This document shows positions 63,527-64,000 of a stretch of 64,000 nt of DNA, in pieces; positions within the stretch are counted from its first letter, which is position 1, and each line of letters begins with the position of its first letter. Origin of the DNA: Aeromicrobium phragmitis (lineage in GTDB: Bacteria; Actinomycetota; Actinomycetes; Propionibacteriales; Nocardioidaceae). The stretch covers positions 1 to 64,000 of the forward strand of contig NZ_RDBF01000002.1 of NCBI RefSeq assembly GCF_003674095.1, written 5' to 3'. The notes beneath the pieces are model-generated. The model did not search any database and had not been told where the DNA came from. It worked only from the letters and a program-made list of their open reading frames with translations. The position numbers and the translations under genes were made by a program.

Positions 63527-64000
63527 TCAGCGTGCGCTCCACGCCGACCACAGCTGCGCATAGCGGCCGGCGCGGGCCACGAGAGCGTCATGAGTGCCGT
63601 CCTCGACGATCCGACCGTGCTCCATCACCAGGATTCGATCGGCGTACCGAGCCTGGCTGAGCCGGTGCGCGACGATGAGCGCCGAGCGCCCCTCGAGGAC
63701 GGCCCGCGCGGCCAGGTCGAGGTCTCGGGCGCCGCTCGAACCGGCTTCCGCCGTCGCCTCGTCCAGCACGACGATCGACGGGTCGTGGGCTGCCACCCGG
63801 GCGAGCGCGAGCTGCTGACCCTGCGCGGCCGACAGCGGATGCCCCAGGTGCCCCACCCGGGTTTGCAGGCCGTCGGGGAGTGCGGCGACCCAGCCTGCGC
63901 AGCGGGCGACACGCAGGGCGGCCCAGACGTCGTCGTCGCTCAGTTCGGGGCGGCTCATGGCCACGTTCTCGCGCACCGTGGTGGCGAAGACGTGAACCTC
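63527..64000 (-). CDS. ABC exporter ATP-binding/permease protein, C-terminal part (runs off window)
   Basis: The last 157 residues of an ABC exporter nucleotide-binding domain; the frame is open to the window edge. TTVRENVAMSRPE (Q-loop downstream part) is followed by the signature region as LSAAQGQQLALAR in place of LSGGQRQR, Walker B SIVVLDEATAE and the H-loop IVAHRLSQARYADRI, then EHGRIVEDGTHDAL. The altered signature hints at the degenerate half of a heterodimeric exporter, but Walker A lies outside the window. Confidence 0.88.
   Translation of the reverse strand, partial: EVHVFATTVRENVAMSRPELSDDDVWAALRVARCAGWVAALPDGLQTRVGHLGHPLSAAQGQQLALARVAAHDPSIVVLDEATAEAGSSGARDLDLAARAVLEGRSALIVAHRLSQARYADRILVMEHGRIVEDGTHDALVARAGRYAQLWSAWSAR

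Overview
The window reads as a chromosomal segment of a high-GC actinobacterium. Support comes from mycothiol-type redox genes (SigR/RsrA pair, S-hydroxymethylmycothiol dehydrogenase), a C50-carotenoid operon (crtB-crtI-crtYe-crtYf-crtEb), the 24-residue ribosomal protein bL37, DUF3090/SCO1664 family genes and frequent GTG starts with 4-base GTGA/ATGA gene overlaps. A Nocardioidaceae-like (Aeromicrobium/Nocardioides) origin is my guess; I cannot prove the genus. No rRNA, CRISPR array, transposase or phage module was seen.

Layout. 1-4.5 kb: palindromic repeats, a frameshifted alpha/beta hydrolase, a TetR regulator divergent from a DrrAB-like drug ABC exporter, and initiator tRNA-fMet with a strong terminator. 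4.5-8.6 kb: an accessory patch with an orphan lipoprotein, a truncated paralogue, a lipoprotein-type class F-like sortase with an ice-binding-like (DUF3494) surface protein, and the intact coiled-coil paralogue. 8.6-15.3 kb: FAD-linked oxidase, ECF41-type sigma factor with its carboxymuconolactone-decarboxylase partner, a hydrolase-SRPBCC fusion, and a conserved actinobacterial trio (histidine phosphatase, DUF3090, SCO1664). 15.4-17.8 kb: an NgoMIV-like restriction endonuclease, cytosine-5 methyltransferase and Vsr repair nuclease, a compact and probably transferred island. 17.9-20.4 kb: GntR-MFS pair and a G5/DUF3761 surface protein.

20.7-26.4 kb holds the most striking gene: an 1892-residue secreted, LPXTG-anchored protein joining a GH92 alpha-mannosidase to a purple-acid-phosphatase-like metallophosphoesterase and further beta domains. 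26.6-34.7 kb: MgtE, ankyrin protein, ArsR/SRPBCC pair, glutamate dehydrogenase, a metal-type ArsR with a CDF exporter, hydrolase and membrane proteins. 35-40 kb: a formaldehyde/formate oxidation group (FdhF/YdeP-type molybdoenzyme, mycothiol-dependent formaldehyde dehydrogenase, MBL hydrolase, FdhD). 40-48.5 kb: hydrolase, FetB-like permease, alanine dehydrogenase, two tiny genes and a TetR-controlled acyl-CoA metabolism cluster. 48.5-57.4 kb: FolP2-like, ArfB, CBS protein, HisN, RsgA, AroA, DoxX, a membrane-anchored ECF-sigma-like protein, SRAP peptidase, SigR-RsrA. 57.5-62.9 kb: glycosyltransferase and the translationally coupled carotenoid operon idi-crtB-crtI-crtYe-crtYf-crtEb. The window ends with bL37, a hotdog thioesterase and the 3' part of an ABC exporter.

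A family of about 45-bp palindromic repeats (termini TGGTCGAGTA and TATCGAGACCA, variable hairpin cores) occurs in six intergenic clusters and is the main non-coding structure.
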